DNA of 9,218 bases, taken from Candidatus Bathyarchaeota archaeon (lineage in GTDB: Archaea; Thermoproteota; Bathyarchaeia; TCS64). Both the position numbers and the translations under genes were made by a program. Below, piece by piece: positions 1-5,437 of the stretch. The stretch is from the NCBI GenBank assembly GCA_030669135.1, contig DAOVEE010000064.1:1-9218 (forward strand), read 5' to 3'. The notes below the pieces were generated by a model, which was not told the origin of the DNA, did not search any database, and saw nothing but the letters and a program-made list of their open reading frames with translations. Within the stretch, counting starts at the first letter, position 1. Each line of letters opens with the position of its first letter.

Positions 1-1307
1 CCTGGCTGCGAGAGCTCGCCTGTGAGTATGACGGTTTCTCCGCCCAGGATCTTCGGCTTGTCGATGGCGATTGAGAGGTCGGAGCTTGTCCTCACGCCTA
101 CTCTACCGGAGAGCTTCGCGGTGTTCCCCATGATGTCCGTGGCTTCCCAGTAGTAGTCTATCACAGTGCCTCCGTCTTGGCCCGGGATCGTCCCGTTGTA
201 CATGTCTGCCTTCGAGGTATAGGGCGCCATGCTCCAAGTCTTGCCGCCGTCCACAGAGTAGTGCAGGTCCACCTGTGTGATCTCCGAGTCGTCCTCGATC
301 CTGCATCTAACCACGGCGTCGGTATCACCCTCGATGTCCACGGGGGAACCGGCGTCCGTTATAACGGGTGACTTGAAGTCGGTCTGTATCATGAACCTGA
401 GGGTGCCGTTGCAGTACTCGGACATGAGCAGCAGGTGGTAGAGCAGAGGGTCCTTGATGCGCTGCCTATAGTCTATGAGCATGTCGTCTCCGGTGTGCTC
501 ACAGCTGGCCGACGCGTTCAGATGCCTGAAGCCCTGAGGGTCGTTGTTGAAGCCACCGTATATCCCGCTCCGGTTGGCGTATAGGCCGGACTCCCACGGC
601 GCCATGACTCCCATGATCTCTCTGCCTTTCCCGTCGGCGGGGTTAGCCATGACGTAGAGCCGGGCCTCGTACATGTCCAGCGTGCTCGGCACCTCGATGT
701 CTATCTTTAGGCGTCTAGCGGAGGACTCGAACTCGTAGACCCAGTCGGAGTCGTACAGGAACTCGTCCTCGATGGGCTCCCGGAGGAACCGTGTGTACCA
801 CCTGTTAGGCTCGATGTGCTCGACCACCATCAGCGTGGCGTTCTCCGCCGCTTCACTCTCGTTGGGGTCGTTCCTAACCGTTACGTAGTAGTTGCCAGAC
901 TCGCTGGGGGTGAAGTACTGCCCCTTGGTGTCGTTGCTCACCTGCTCCGGGTATCCGGCGGCCTCCGTGTGGCTCGATAGGAACAGAGGCTCGTCGTCTG
1001 TCTCCTGGTACAGGAAGATGTCGTAGTCTGTGAGATGCCTCGTCAGGTTGGCGTACTCGCCTATAAGGTATACGTGGTACGTGTGCCCGCCCTCAAGCGT
1101 GTAGTTGTAGGTGACCACGTCTCCCGGCATCGTGAAGTTGAGATCCAGCGCCTGAGGGTACCCCGGCTTGATTACGTCGATCCACTCGCCGTCGAAGGCG
1201 AAGTCGGGTGCAGCCGTCACACCGACCGCGCTCGCAGCCCAGGCTACGAATAAGAATAAAATTACCAACTGTAAGGTCTGGTTAAGCCTTTCTCCGCTTG
1301 GCTGCAT
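1..1307 (-). CDS. Exported multi-domain surface protein (N-terminal 435 codons; C-terminus outside the window)
   Basis: The reading frame is open from ATG at 1307 to the window edge with no stop, so it is partial. Residues 1-33 form a signal peptide: a charged start with E6 and R7, a hydrophobic core (about 12-30), then small residues before the mature chain. Residues about 60-163 resemble a PPC-like (bacterial pre-peptidase C-terminal) beta-sandwich, with a Y-F-T-P-S-E-S-G-N-Y-Y-V strand pattern at 131-142. Residues about 313-400 look like an Ig/Fn3-type domain (VDLHYSVDGGKTW at 346-358), and another beta domain starts near 410. Ten N-x-S/T sequons lie in the mature part (N57, 68, 87, 125, 149, 156, 245, 264, 300, 371), consistent with archaeal N-glycosylation. 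An in-frame GTG three codons upstream (1316) is an alternative start. The protein probably sits in or on the cell envelope. Whether it is an S-layer component, adhesin or enzyme cannot be told without the C-terminus. Confidence 0.85.
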   Translation of the reverse strand, partial: MQPSGERLNQTLQLVILFLFVAWAASAVGVTAAPDFAFDGEWIDVIKPGYPQALDLNFTMPGDVVTYNYTLEGGHTYHVYLIGEYANLTRHLTDYDIFLYQETDDEPLFLSSHTEAAGYPEQVSNDTKGQYFTPSESGNYYVTVRNDPNESEAAENATLMVVEHIEPNRWYTRFLREPIEDEFLYDSDWVYEFESSARRLKIDIEVPSTLDMYEARLYVMANPADGKGREIMGVMAPWESGLYANRSGIYGGFNNDPQGFRHLNASASCEHTGDDMLIDYRQRIKDPLLYHLLLMSEYCNGTLRFMIQTDFKSPVITDAGSPVDIEGDTDAVVRCRIEDDSEITQVDLHYSVDGGKTWSMAPYTSKADMYNGTIPGQDGGTVIDYYWEATDIMGNTAKLSGRVGVRTSSDLSIAIDKPKILGGETVILTGELSQP

Positions 1308-1347
1308 CGAGGACACTTTTTGTTTGATGGTTCACCCAGTGTCCCTA

Positions 1348-1355
1348 AGGTTAAA
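1348..1355 (-). promoter_or_regulatory. Weak TATA-like box for the surface protein gene
   Basis: On the minus strand an ACTTTAAC-like element is centred about 45 bp before the ATG at 1307. That would give a leader of roughly 18 nt. It is only a partial match to an archaeal TATA box. A GGGTGA (1332-1337) lies about 24 nt before the ATG, too far to be a convincing ribosome binding site. Confidence 0.3.
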
Positions 1356-1444
1356 GTGATTATGAACTAGTAATCAGGTACAGGATTCGACGTTCAACCC
1401 ACAGCATAGTATTTATCAGTATATAGAAGCCCATGCGAGCTTTT

Positions 1445-1677
1445 TTATAGTAAATGCATGATTAGGCTTATCTGATCTTCTATAGACGATTTTTGCCGCG
1501 AGAGACGTACGTTGTAAGCTTTGAGAGCCCTTTCTCCCATAATGTTCGATGATCCGTCTTTAAATGATCGACGAAATCTCATCTATCGAGGCCGCCTTGT
1601 TTGGACGGGGTCTCGCGTCTTGACATCTATTGTCATCATTCTTCATCGTTGGATGACATAAACCCGTTTTGAGAATC
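1445..1677 (-). pseudogene. Possible decayed C-terminus of a GT4-type glycosyltransferase
   Basis: Reading the minus strand, three pieces in different frames resemble the tail of GT4/RfaB-like glycosyltransferases. At 1639-1677 the frame reads DSQNGFMSSNDEE then stops, like the family's NGFLV..ND.E stretch. At 1563-1604 another frame reads PNKAASIDEISSII, like the LAEAI helix. After a one-base shift, 1445-1561 reads KDGSSNIMGERALKAYN followed by VRLSRQKSSIEDQ and a short helix ending in TAA, like the KD..L...MGE.A...Y..R.SW.K terminal helices. The W of the SWEK motif is R here. The last piece is also a 45-codon ATG frame (1445-1582). No functional product is expected. This is resemblance by eye; 49 bp separate the first two pieces and the first match may be chance. 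Confidence 0.4.
1621..1658. repeat. TGACA/TGTCA inverted repeats upstream of the RHH gene (candidate operator)
   Basis: TGACA (1621-1625) and TGTCA (1631-1635) form a perfect inverted repeat with a 5-bp spacer. TGTCATC (1631-1637) and GATGACA (1652-1658) form a second, 7-bp inverted repeat. A further TTGTCAT (1710-1716) overlaps the start codon of the RHH gene. Several half-sites of one short motif around a gene for a small RHH protein fit an autoregulatory operator. That role is inferred. Confidence 0.45.
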
Positions 1678-1683
1678 CTAAGA

Positions 1684-1691
1684 TTTTTATA
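1684..1691 (+). promoter_or_regulatory. TATA box of the RHH gene (leaderless start)
   Basis: TTTTTATA, preceded by a purine-containing stretch (CCTAAGA) that could serve as BRE, is centred about 27 bp before the ATG at 1715. With usual archaeal spacing, transcription would begin at or next to the start codon, giving a leaderless mRNA. No Shine-Dalgarno motif precedes the ATG, in agreement. Confidence 0.65.
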
Positions 1692-1714
1692 GATATACAT
1701 GGATCGTTGTTGTC

Positions 1715-1873
1715 ATGGGTAAACTACTATTGTCCCTCGACGACGAGACAGATCAGAGGTTCCGCGACATTGTCACGAGGCTGTACGGCAACAAGAAGGG
1801 GGCCCTGAGCATCGCGGGTGAGCAGGCGATCAAGGAGTGGATTCAACGCAACGACGTCCAGCTGAGGTTCTAG
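1715..1873 (+). CDS. Small ribbon-helix-helix (RHH) DNA-binding protein, 52 aa
   Basis: The protein begins MGKLLLSLDDETDQRFRDIV and then TRLYGNKKGALSIAGEQAIKEW. This follows the RHH plan: a short basic beta-strand (2-7), the S-L-D-D/E helix-A start (7-22), a turn with G-N-K-K-G (25-29), and helix B with the A-x-x-x-A-I-x-x-W pattern (about 31-43). Many archaeal chromosomes carry such 50-60 residue proteins as MetJ/Arc or CopG-type regulators or as antitoxin-like proteins. They act as dimers, using the strand pair to contact the DNA major groove. No toxin gene follows: the next 100 bp are AT-rich and the neighbour is a gene remnant. The ATG start fits a leaderless promoter (1684-1691), and repeats around it suggest self-regulation. 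Length, composition and the intact frame point to a real gene; its targets are unknown. Confidence 0.75.
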   Translation: MGKLLLSLDDETDQRFRDIVTRLYGNKKGALSIAGEQAIKEWIQRNDVQLRF

Positions 1874-1917
1874 GGATCCATAGTAATACTACGTAATTGA
1901 AAGATATAATAGTAGTA

Positions 1918-1963
1918 CATATCATATTGTATCATATTCAAACATATCGCCATATATCCATAT
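1918..1963. repeat. Phased CATAT array (six copies in 46 bp)
   Basis: CATAT occurs at 1918, 1923, 1933, 1943, 1951 and 1959, so steps are 5, 10, 10, 8 and 8 bp, near one helical turn for most. It includes the direct repeat ATCATATT at 1921-1928 and 1931-1938. The stretch is very AT-rich and ends 10 bp before a TTTATAT box (1974-1980). It could be curved DNA, a regulator array, or simply low-complexity spacer. Confidence 0.5.
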
Positions 1964-1979
1964 CCTTAGAAGGTTTATA

Positions 1980-2168
1980 TCGACAATCAGCGGCGACGCC
2001 ACAAAGCACAGGGAAGGCGAGATAGACGAGGCCTTCCTAACGGAGCTGGGGCTGGACACTGGCGCTCTCTACTACATCTGCAGGCCCCCGCCCATGATAC
2101 ACTCCACCGGGAACACCCTAAGGAATATGGGCGTACAGTACAGTCGCATAAGGTATGAGCGGTGGTAG
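1980..2168 (+). pseudogene. C-terminal remnant of an FNR-type NAD(P)-binding oxidoreductase
   Basis: The frame 1980-2168 (63 codons including TAG) reads STISGDATKHREGEIDEAF, then an acidic linker and YYICRPPPMIHSTGNTL, and ends GVQYSRIRYERW followed by TAG. That is the end of the NAD-binding domain in ferredoxin/flavodoxin reductase-like proteins: the YICGPPPM loop that contacts the nicotinamide, then the last helix and the terminal Y-E-R-W. Here the G of C-G-P-P is R. There is no upstream ATG, GTG or TTG in this frame that would give the missing FAD domain, and the homology stops abruptly next to a TTTATAT sequence at 1974-1980. So this is a truncated gene end. The frame is not shifted and third positions are still C/G-rich, so the break is probably not ancient. 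Confidence 0.7.
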
Positions 2169-2245
2169 TAGCCTGGGTACAAGATCAAGGTTTGAGTAGA
2201 GAAGATCGGCTGTCTGACGACCGGAATAAGGGCCAAGCAGTAACC

Positions 2246-2252
2246 ATATTAT
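2246..2252 (+). promoter_or_regulatory. TATA-like box of the ROK kinase gene
   Basis: ATATTAT is centred about 33 bp before the TTG start at 2282, implying a 5' leader of only a few nucleotides. A pyrimidine-rich stretch (2252-2271) lies between. No Shine-Dalgarno sequence is visible. Confidence 0.45.
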
Positions 2253-2281
2253 CTTTCCACCCCCTCTTTCTATGAACCGAC

Positions 2282-3214
2282 TTGTCCTTCATCGCCGTAG
2301 ACATCGGGGCCACCAAGATCCGTGTAGCCTCGGGCAACCGGGAAGGCATCGAGGAGAAGATCACCGAGACAACCGACAGGATGAATGGCCCCGAGGGGGT
2401 GCCCCTGCAGATAACCAGGATGATCAGGGAGCTGGTCGACCAGCCGGAGGCCGTCGGCGTGGGCTCCATCGGACCCATAGACCTTGAGACCGGCATGATA
2501 ACCAACACCCCAAACTACCCCTTCAACGAGATACCGGTGGTCAAGCCCCTGAAGCAGGAGTTCAAGGTCCCCGTGAAGATAGTCAACGACTGCACCGCCG
2601 GGGTCCTTGGGGAGCACGTCTACGGCGCCGGAAAAGGCATCTACAACCTGTTCTACGTCACATTGAGCACGGGCCTCGGAGGAGGAGCCATGGTCGACGG
2701 CCACCTGCTGGTGGGCAAGGACGGAAACGCGGTAGAGGTGGGCCACCTAACAATATACCCGGACAGCGAGATAATGTGCGGCTGCGGCGCCCCAGGCCAC
2801 TGGGAGGCCTACAGCAGCGGTAAAAACATACCCAGATTCGCACAGATGCTTCTGCGGAGTAAGAAGTGGCATAACAGCCTCCTGGCTGTCCTCTGCGGTG
2901 GCGACGCCAAGGCAATCACCACGGAGACGATATTCGACGCCGCCAAGCAGGGCGACGAGGCAGCCCTCTGGATAGTTGACGAGATAGGTAAGATAAACGC
3001 CGTCGGGGTAGCCGACATCGTGAACGCCTACGACCCCGAGCTGATTACAATCGGCGGCAGCGTCGCCCTCAACAACCCTGACCTGATACTGACGCCCATA
3101 CAGCGCTACGTGGCCGGGCACGTCATCAACAGGCTGCCCGAGATAATGATCACGCCCCTAGGCGGAGACATAGTCCTCTACGGAGCCCTTGCGCTGGCCT
3201 TGGACGCGGAGTAA
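2282..3214 (+). CDS. ROK-family sugar kinase (glucokinase-like), 310 aa
   Basis: ROK kinases phosphorylate glucose or related hexoses with ATP in the cytoplasm. Visible motifs: the phosphate-1 loop DIGATKIRV (7-15); VNDCTAG (101-107) with the catalytic Asp103; the phosphate-2 region TLSTGLGGG (127-135); the sugar-contacting E-V-G-H (152-155); and the zinc-type loop CGCGAPGHWEA (166-176), where His173 stands where many bacterial members have the third Cys. The adenosine-side motif ITIGGSV lies at 255-261. Length matches the family (about 300-320). The start is TTG: an in-frame TGA at 2273-2275 excludes anything upstream, and the nearby ATG at 2272 is out of frame. It is followed after 31 bp by the serine hydrolase gene on the same strand. 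Substrate (glucose, ManNAc or other) cannot be fixed from sequence alone. Confidence 0.88.
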   Translation: MSFIAVDIGATKIRVASGNREGIEEKITETTDRMNGPEGVPLQITRMIRELVDQPEAVGVGSIGPIDLETGMITNTPNYPFNEIPVVKPLKQEFKVPVKIVNDCTAGVLGEHVYGAGKGIYNLFYVTLSTGLGGGAMVDGHLLVGKDGNAVEVGHLTIYPDSEIMCGCGAPGHWEAYSSGKNIPRFAQMLLRSKKWHNSLLAVLCGGDAKAITTETIFDAAKQGDEAALWIVDEIGKINAVGVADIVNAYDPELITIGGSVALNNPDLILTPIQRYVAGHVINRLPEIMITPLGGDIVLYGALALALDAE

Positions 3215-3245
3215 ACTCATTTACCTCCACACCAATACATAGGGT

Positions 3246-4625
3246 ATGTCCAACTTCTCAGATGAATCAAGATCCACCTTGGACAGGGTAGCCTCGGAGG
3301 CTATGGAGAAGGCCCACGCCCCGGGAGTAAGCTTAGTCCTCCTAAAGGACGGGGAGATCGTCTACAGGCAGGGCTACGGCTCAAGGGACTTGGAGAAGAG
3401 CCTCCCCGCGACCCCGGAGACCCTCTACGGGATAGGGAGCTGCACCAAGTCGTTCATATGCCTGGCCGTGATGCAGCTCGTCCAGGAGGGGAAGATCAAG
3501 GTGACCGACCCGGTACGGGACCACCTTCCACTGAGGATTGGGTTCAGGGACAGCCCAATTACCGTGCATCACCTCATGTCCCACAGCTCGGGGATACCGA
3601 GCCTCGGCACAGCCAACATCCTCATCAAGCGGATGAGCCTCGGCGAAGGCTGGATACCTCTCACAAGCGAATCGGACTTCTATGGGTTCATGAACGCAGC
3701 TGGCGACGAGGTAGACGCCAGACCAGGCGAGAAATACTTCTATCTCAACGCCGGGTTCACTCTACTCGGCCTCTTGGTGGAGAAGGTCAGCGGACTGGGG
3801 CTGGAGGAGTACCTCAGGAAACGCGTCTTCGAGCCCCTAGGTATGGACCGGACGACGCTGCTGCGTGAGCGGTTCGACTCGGACGGTAACAGGATGACCG
3901 CGTACTGGAAGGAGCCTGACGGCAAGCAGAGGGCCACGGTGCATCCGTTCCACCCGCTTATATACGCGCCTGGGGGGATACTCAGCTCCGTCGTCGAGCT
4001 GACCAAGTACCTAACGATATACCTTCAAGATGGTGAATACGGAGGCGAAGCCATTCTCGGCGAGAACCTGTTGAAGGAGATGTACAAGCCACACACGAGG
4101 CGCCCCGACAACGTGTTCGGAAGGAACGCTTATGGCTACGGCTGGGGCGTCAGGGAGTTCCTGGGGCACGAGCTGGTTGTGCACACGGGCTCCACCGGGG
4201 TGTCCGCCGCCTTCCAAGGGTTCATCCCTGAGCTCGGCGTAGGGGTTGCCTACCTAAGCAACACGGGGTACTGGGGCAGCGCCATACCACACGCGGCCTT
4301 GGCTCTTCTCATGGACAGGGACCCGCTGGAGGAGGTACCCTACCTCGCTCAGTGGGAGCACTGGAAGAGGCTGACTGGCACCTACTCGTCGTACCGGGAC
4401 ATCTTCAAGGTCGAGGTGGAGCAGAAGGGAGGCATGCTGGTGGGCACCGCTAAGAGCAGGTGGGGCGACCAGACGGCGCCGCTGATACCGGTCTCGGATG
4501 ACCCCTGCTGCAACGAGTTCTGGATATACGGCAACGAGACGGGCAGGATGAAGGTCTGGTTCGAGTATGACGACAAAGAGTCCAGGCTGTACTACGAGAG
4601 GTGGGTCCTCAGGAAGCCCCTCTAG
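3246..4625 (+). CDS. Serine hydrolase of the beta-lactamase/CubicO family (S12-type), 459 aa
   Basis: The catalytic set of the class C beta-lactamase/esterase/D-peptidase fold is complete: S65-C-T-K68 (S-x-x-K with the nucleophile Ser65), Y166-L-N168 (Y-x-N), and H313-T-G315 in place of K-T-G. The core spans about 10-360. Residues about 365-459 form an extra beta-rich domain (LTGTYSSYRDIFKVEVEQKG onward) resembling the lipocalin-like C-terminal domain of Pab87-type archaeal peptidases. There is no signal peptide, so it is probably cytosolic and handles peptides, D-amino acid compounds or esters rather than giving antibiotic resistance. The ATG lies 31 bp after the ROK stop. A weak TATA-like TCATTTACC (3217-3224) sits about 25 bp before it, allowing either a leaderless transcript or read-through. 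The stop overlaps the convergent gene. Confidence 0.87.
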   Translation: MSNFSDESRSTLDRVASEAMEKAHAPGVSLVLLKDGEIVYRQGYGSRDLEKSLPATPETLYGIGSCTKSFICLAVMQLVQEGKIKVTDPVRDHLPLRIGFRDSPITVHHLMSHSSGIPSLGTANILIKRMSLGEGWIPLTSESDFYGFMNAAGDEVDARPGEKYFYLNAGFTLLGLLVEKVSGLGLEEYLRKRVFEPLGMDRTTLLRERFDSDGNRMTAYWKEPDGKQRATVHPFHPLIYAPGGILSSVVELTKYLTIYLQDGEYGGEAILGENLLKEMYKPHTRRPDNVFGRNAYGYGWGVREFLGHELVVHTGSTGVSAAFQGFIPELGVGVAYLSNTGYWGSAIPHAALALLMDRDPLEEVPYLAQWEHWKRLTGTYSSYRDIFKVEVEQKGGMLVGTAKSRWGDQTAPLIPVSDDPCCNEFWIYGNETGRMKVWFEYDDKESRLYYERWVLRKPL

Positions 4626-5365
4626 ACGTTTTTATTCATGGTGACGCCGTTCGCGTCGTCCCTGTACTGTACGAGTTCCCCGCCGTAGAGGTAGAATACC
4701 AGGCCCAGGTTTGGCTCCCTCACCACCGTGCAGTCCAGCTCCAAGCCGTCGTATCTCACCGTCGACGTCCCGTGGTCCACCGTCAGGGTAACCCTCACCA
4801 CGGCGCCCAGCTGGGGGATGAACGCGTCGACCTGGTGCCTCTTCCCAGGTTCAAGGTCGCTGGACTGGAAAAGGATCTCCCAGTACCCTGGCATCCCGTT
4901 CTCTATTAAAAGCGTCTCCTCGCTAACCTGCTCGGTCAGCTCCATGACGTCGCCGCCGGAGTCTATGGTGACCTCGACCTCGTCTTGGCCGAAGGCGGCG
5001 CGGAGCCGGGTGTGTTTGTCTCCCTCCGACGCGTTCAACGCGTAGCCCAGTGGCCTGTATAGGTGGTCGAAGACGTACTCGCCTTGGAGCAGCAGGTTCT
5101 TGCCCTCGTACGTGATGTCCGTCGTGGAGACCATGGTGTACTCGGCGGAGGCTCCGCCTCCCTCACGGCCTGTGATGCTGTAGCTGTGAGTCCCTACGAG
5201 CTGACCCTCCCTGTAGAACCTGTACACGTGTTTTTCCCCGACGTGGAGCTCTGGGAGGGTTATCTCGATCTCTGTCTCCGGGTACAGTCTGTTGAGGTGG
5301 AGCTCGACGAGGAGGGATGCCCCGAGTATCAGGACTATGCCTGCTATTATCCACTGGCGCCTCAA
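4622..5365 (-). CDS. Membrane-anchored extracytoplasmic protein of unknown function, 247 aa
   Basis: I do not recognise this family. Residues 1-22 (MRRQW, then a hydrophobic stretch IIAGIVLILGASLLVEL) make an N-terminal membrane anchor or uncleaved signal. The remaining 225 residues are rich in beta-strand-like alternation and should lie outside the membrane. YRFYREGQLVGTHSYSI at 48-64 and a repeat-like YEGKNLLLQGEYVFD at 85-99 suggest a barrel or lipocalin-like sandwich. Only one Cys (in LDCTVV near 213) is present. The TTG start at 5365 is forced: an in-frame TGA lies three codons upstream and the next Met is near residue 78. A TTTAAA box precedes it. The gene is convergent with the serine hydrolase and overlaps it by 4 bp. 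The ATG-AAT-AAA-AAC end of this gene coincides with the neighbour's terminator-like T run on the other strand. Confidence 0.8.
   Translation of the reverse strand: MRRQWIIAGIVLILGASLLVELHLNRLYPETEIEITLPELHVGEKHVYRFYREGQLVGTHSYSITGREGGGASAEYTMVSTTDITYEGKNLLLQGEYVFDHLYRPLGYALNASEGDKHTRLRAAFGQDEVEVTIDSGGDVMELTEQVSEETLLIENGMPGYWEILFQSSDLEPGKRHQVDAFIPQLGAVVRVTLTVDHGTSTVRYDGLELDCTVVREPNLGLVFYLYGGELVQYRDDANGVTMNKNV
4629..4633 (+). terminator. T-run after the serine hydrolase stop
   Basis: Five T residues begin 4 nt after the plus-strand stop (TAG 4623-4625). Archaeal termination commonly uses short U-tracts without a hairpin. The run lies inside the last codons of the convergent gene. Confidence 0.4.
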
Positions 5366-5395
5366 ACCGGTTCAAGGATATTGGAGGCTACCCGG

Positions 5396-5403
5396 GTTTA
5401 AAG
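5396..5403 (-). promoter_or_regulatory. TATA box of the membrane-anchored protein gene
   Basis: CTTTAAAC on the minus strand is centred 34 bp before the TTG at 5365, giving a leader of about 7 nt. It sits in the 72-bp spacer after argH, so the gene has its own promoter and need not depend on read-through from argH. Confidence 0.6.
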
Positions 5404-5437
5404 GTAAGCCAAATAGAAATGGATGGGAAAAGGGTTT

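Noticed and set aside
1868..1917. A toxin partner for the RHH protein immediately downstream.
   Set aside because: The sequence after the RHH stop is AT-rich and contains no ORF with a start; the next frame is the FNR remnant.
2272..2487. ATG at 2272 as the start of the gene upstream of the ROK motifs.
   Set aside because: It is in another frame and gives an arginine- and histidine-rich shadow; the ROK frame has an in-frame TGA at 2273 and starts at TTG 2282.
2270..3121. Minus-strand frames opposite the ROK kinase gene (158 and 124 codons).
   Set aside because: The plus frame holds all ROK motifs; the antisense frames have none.
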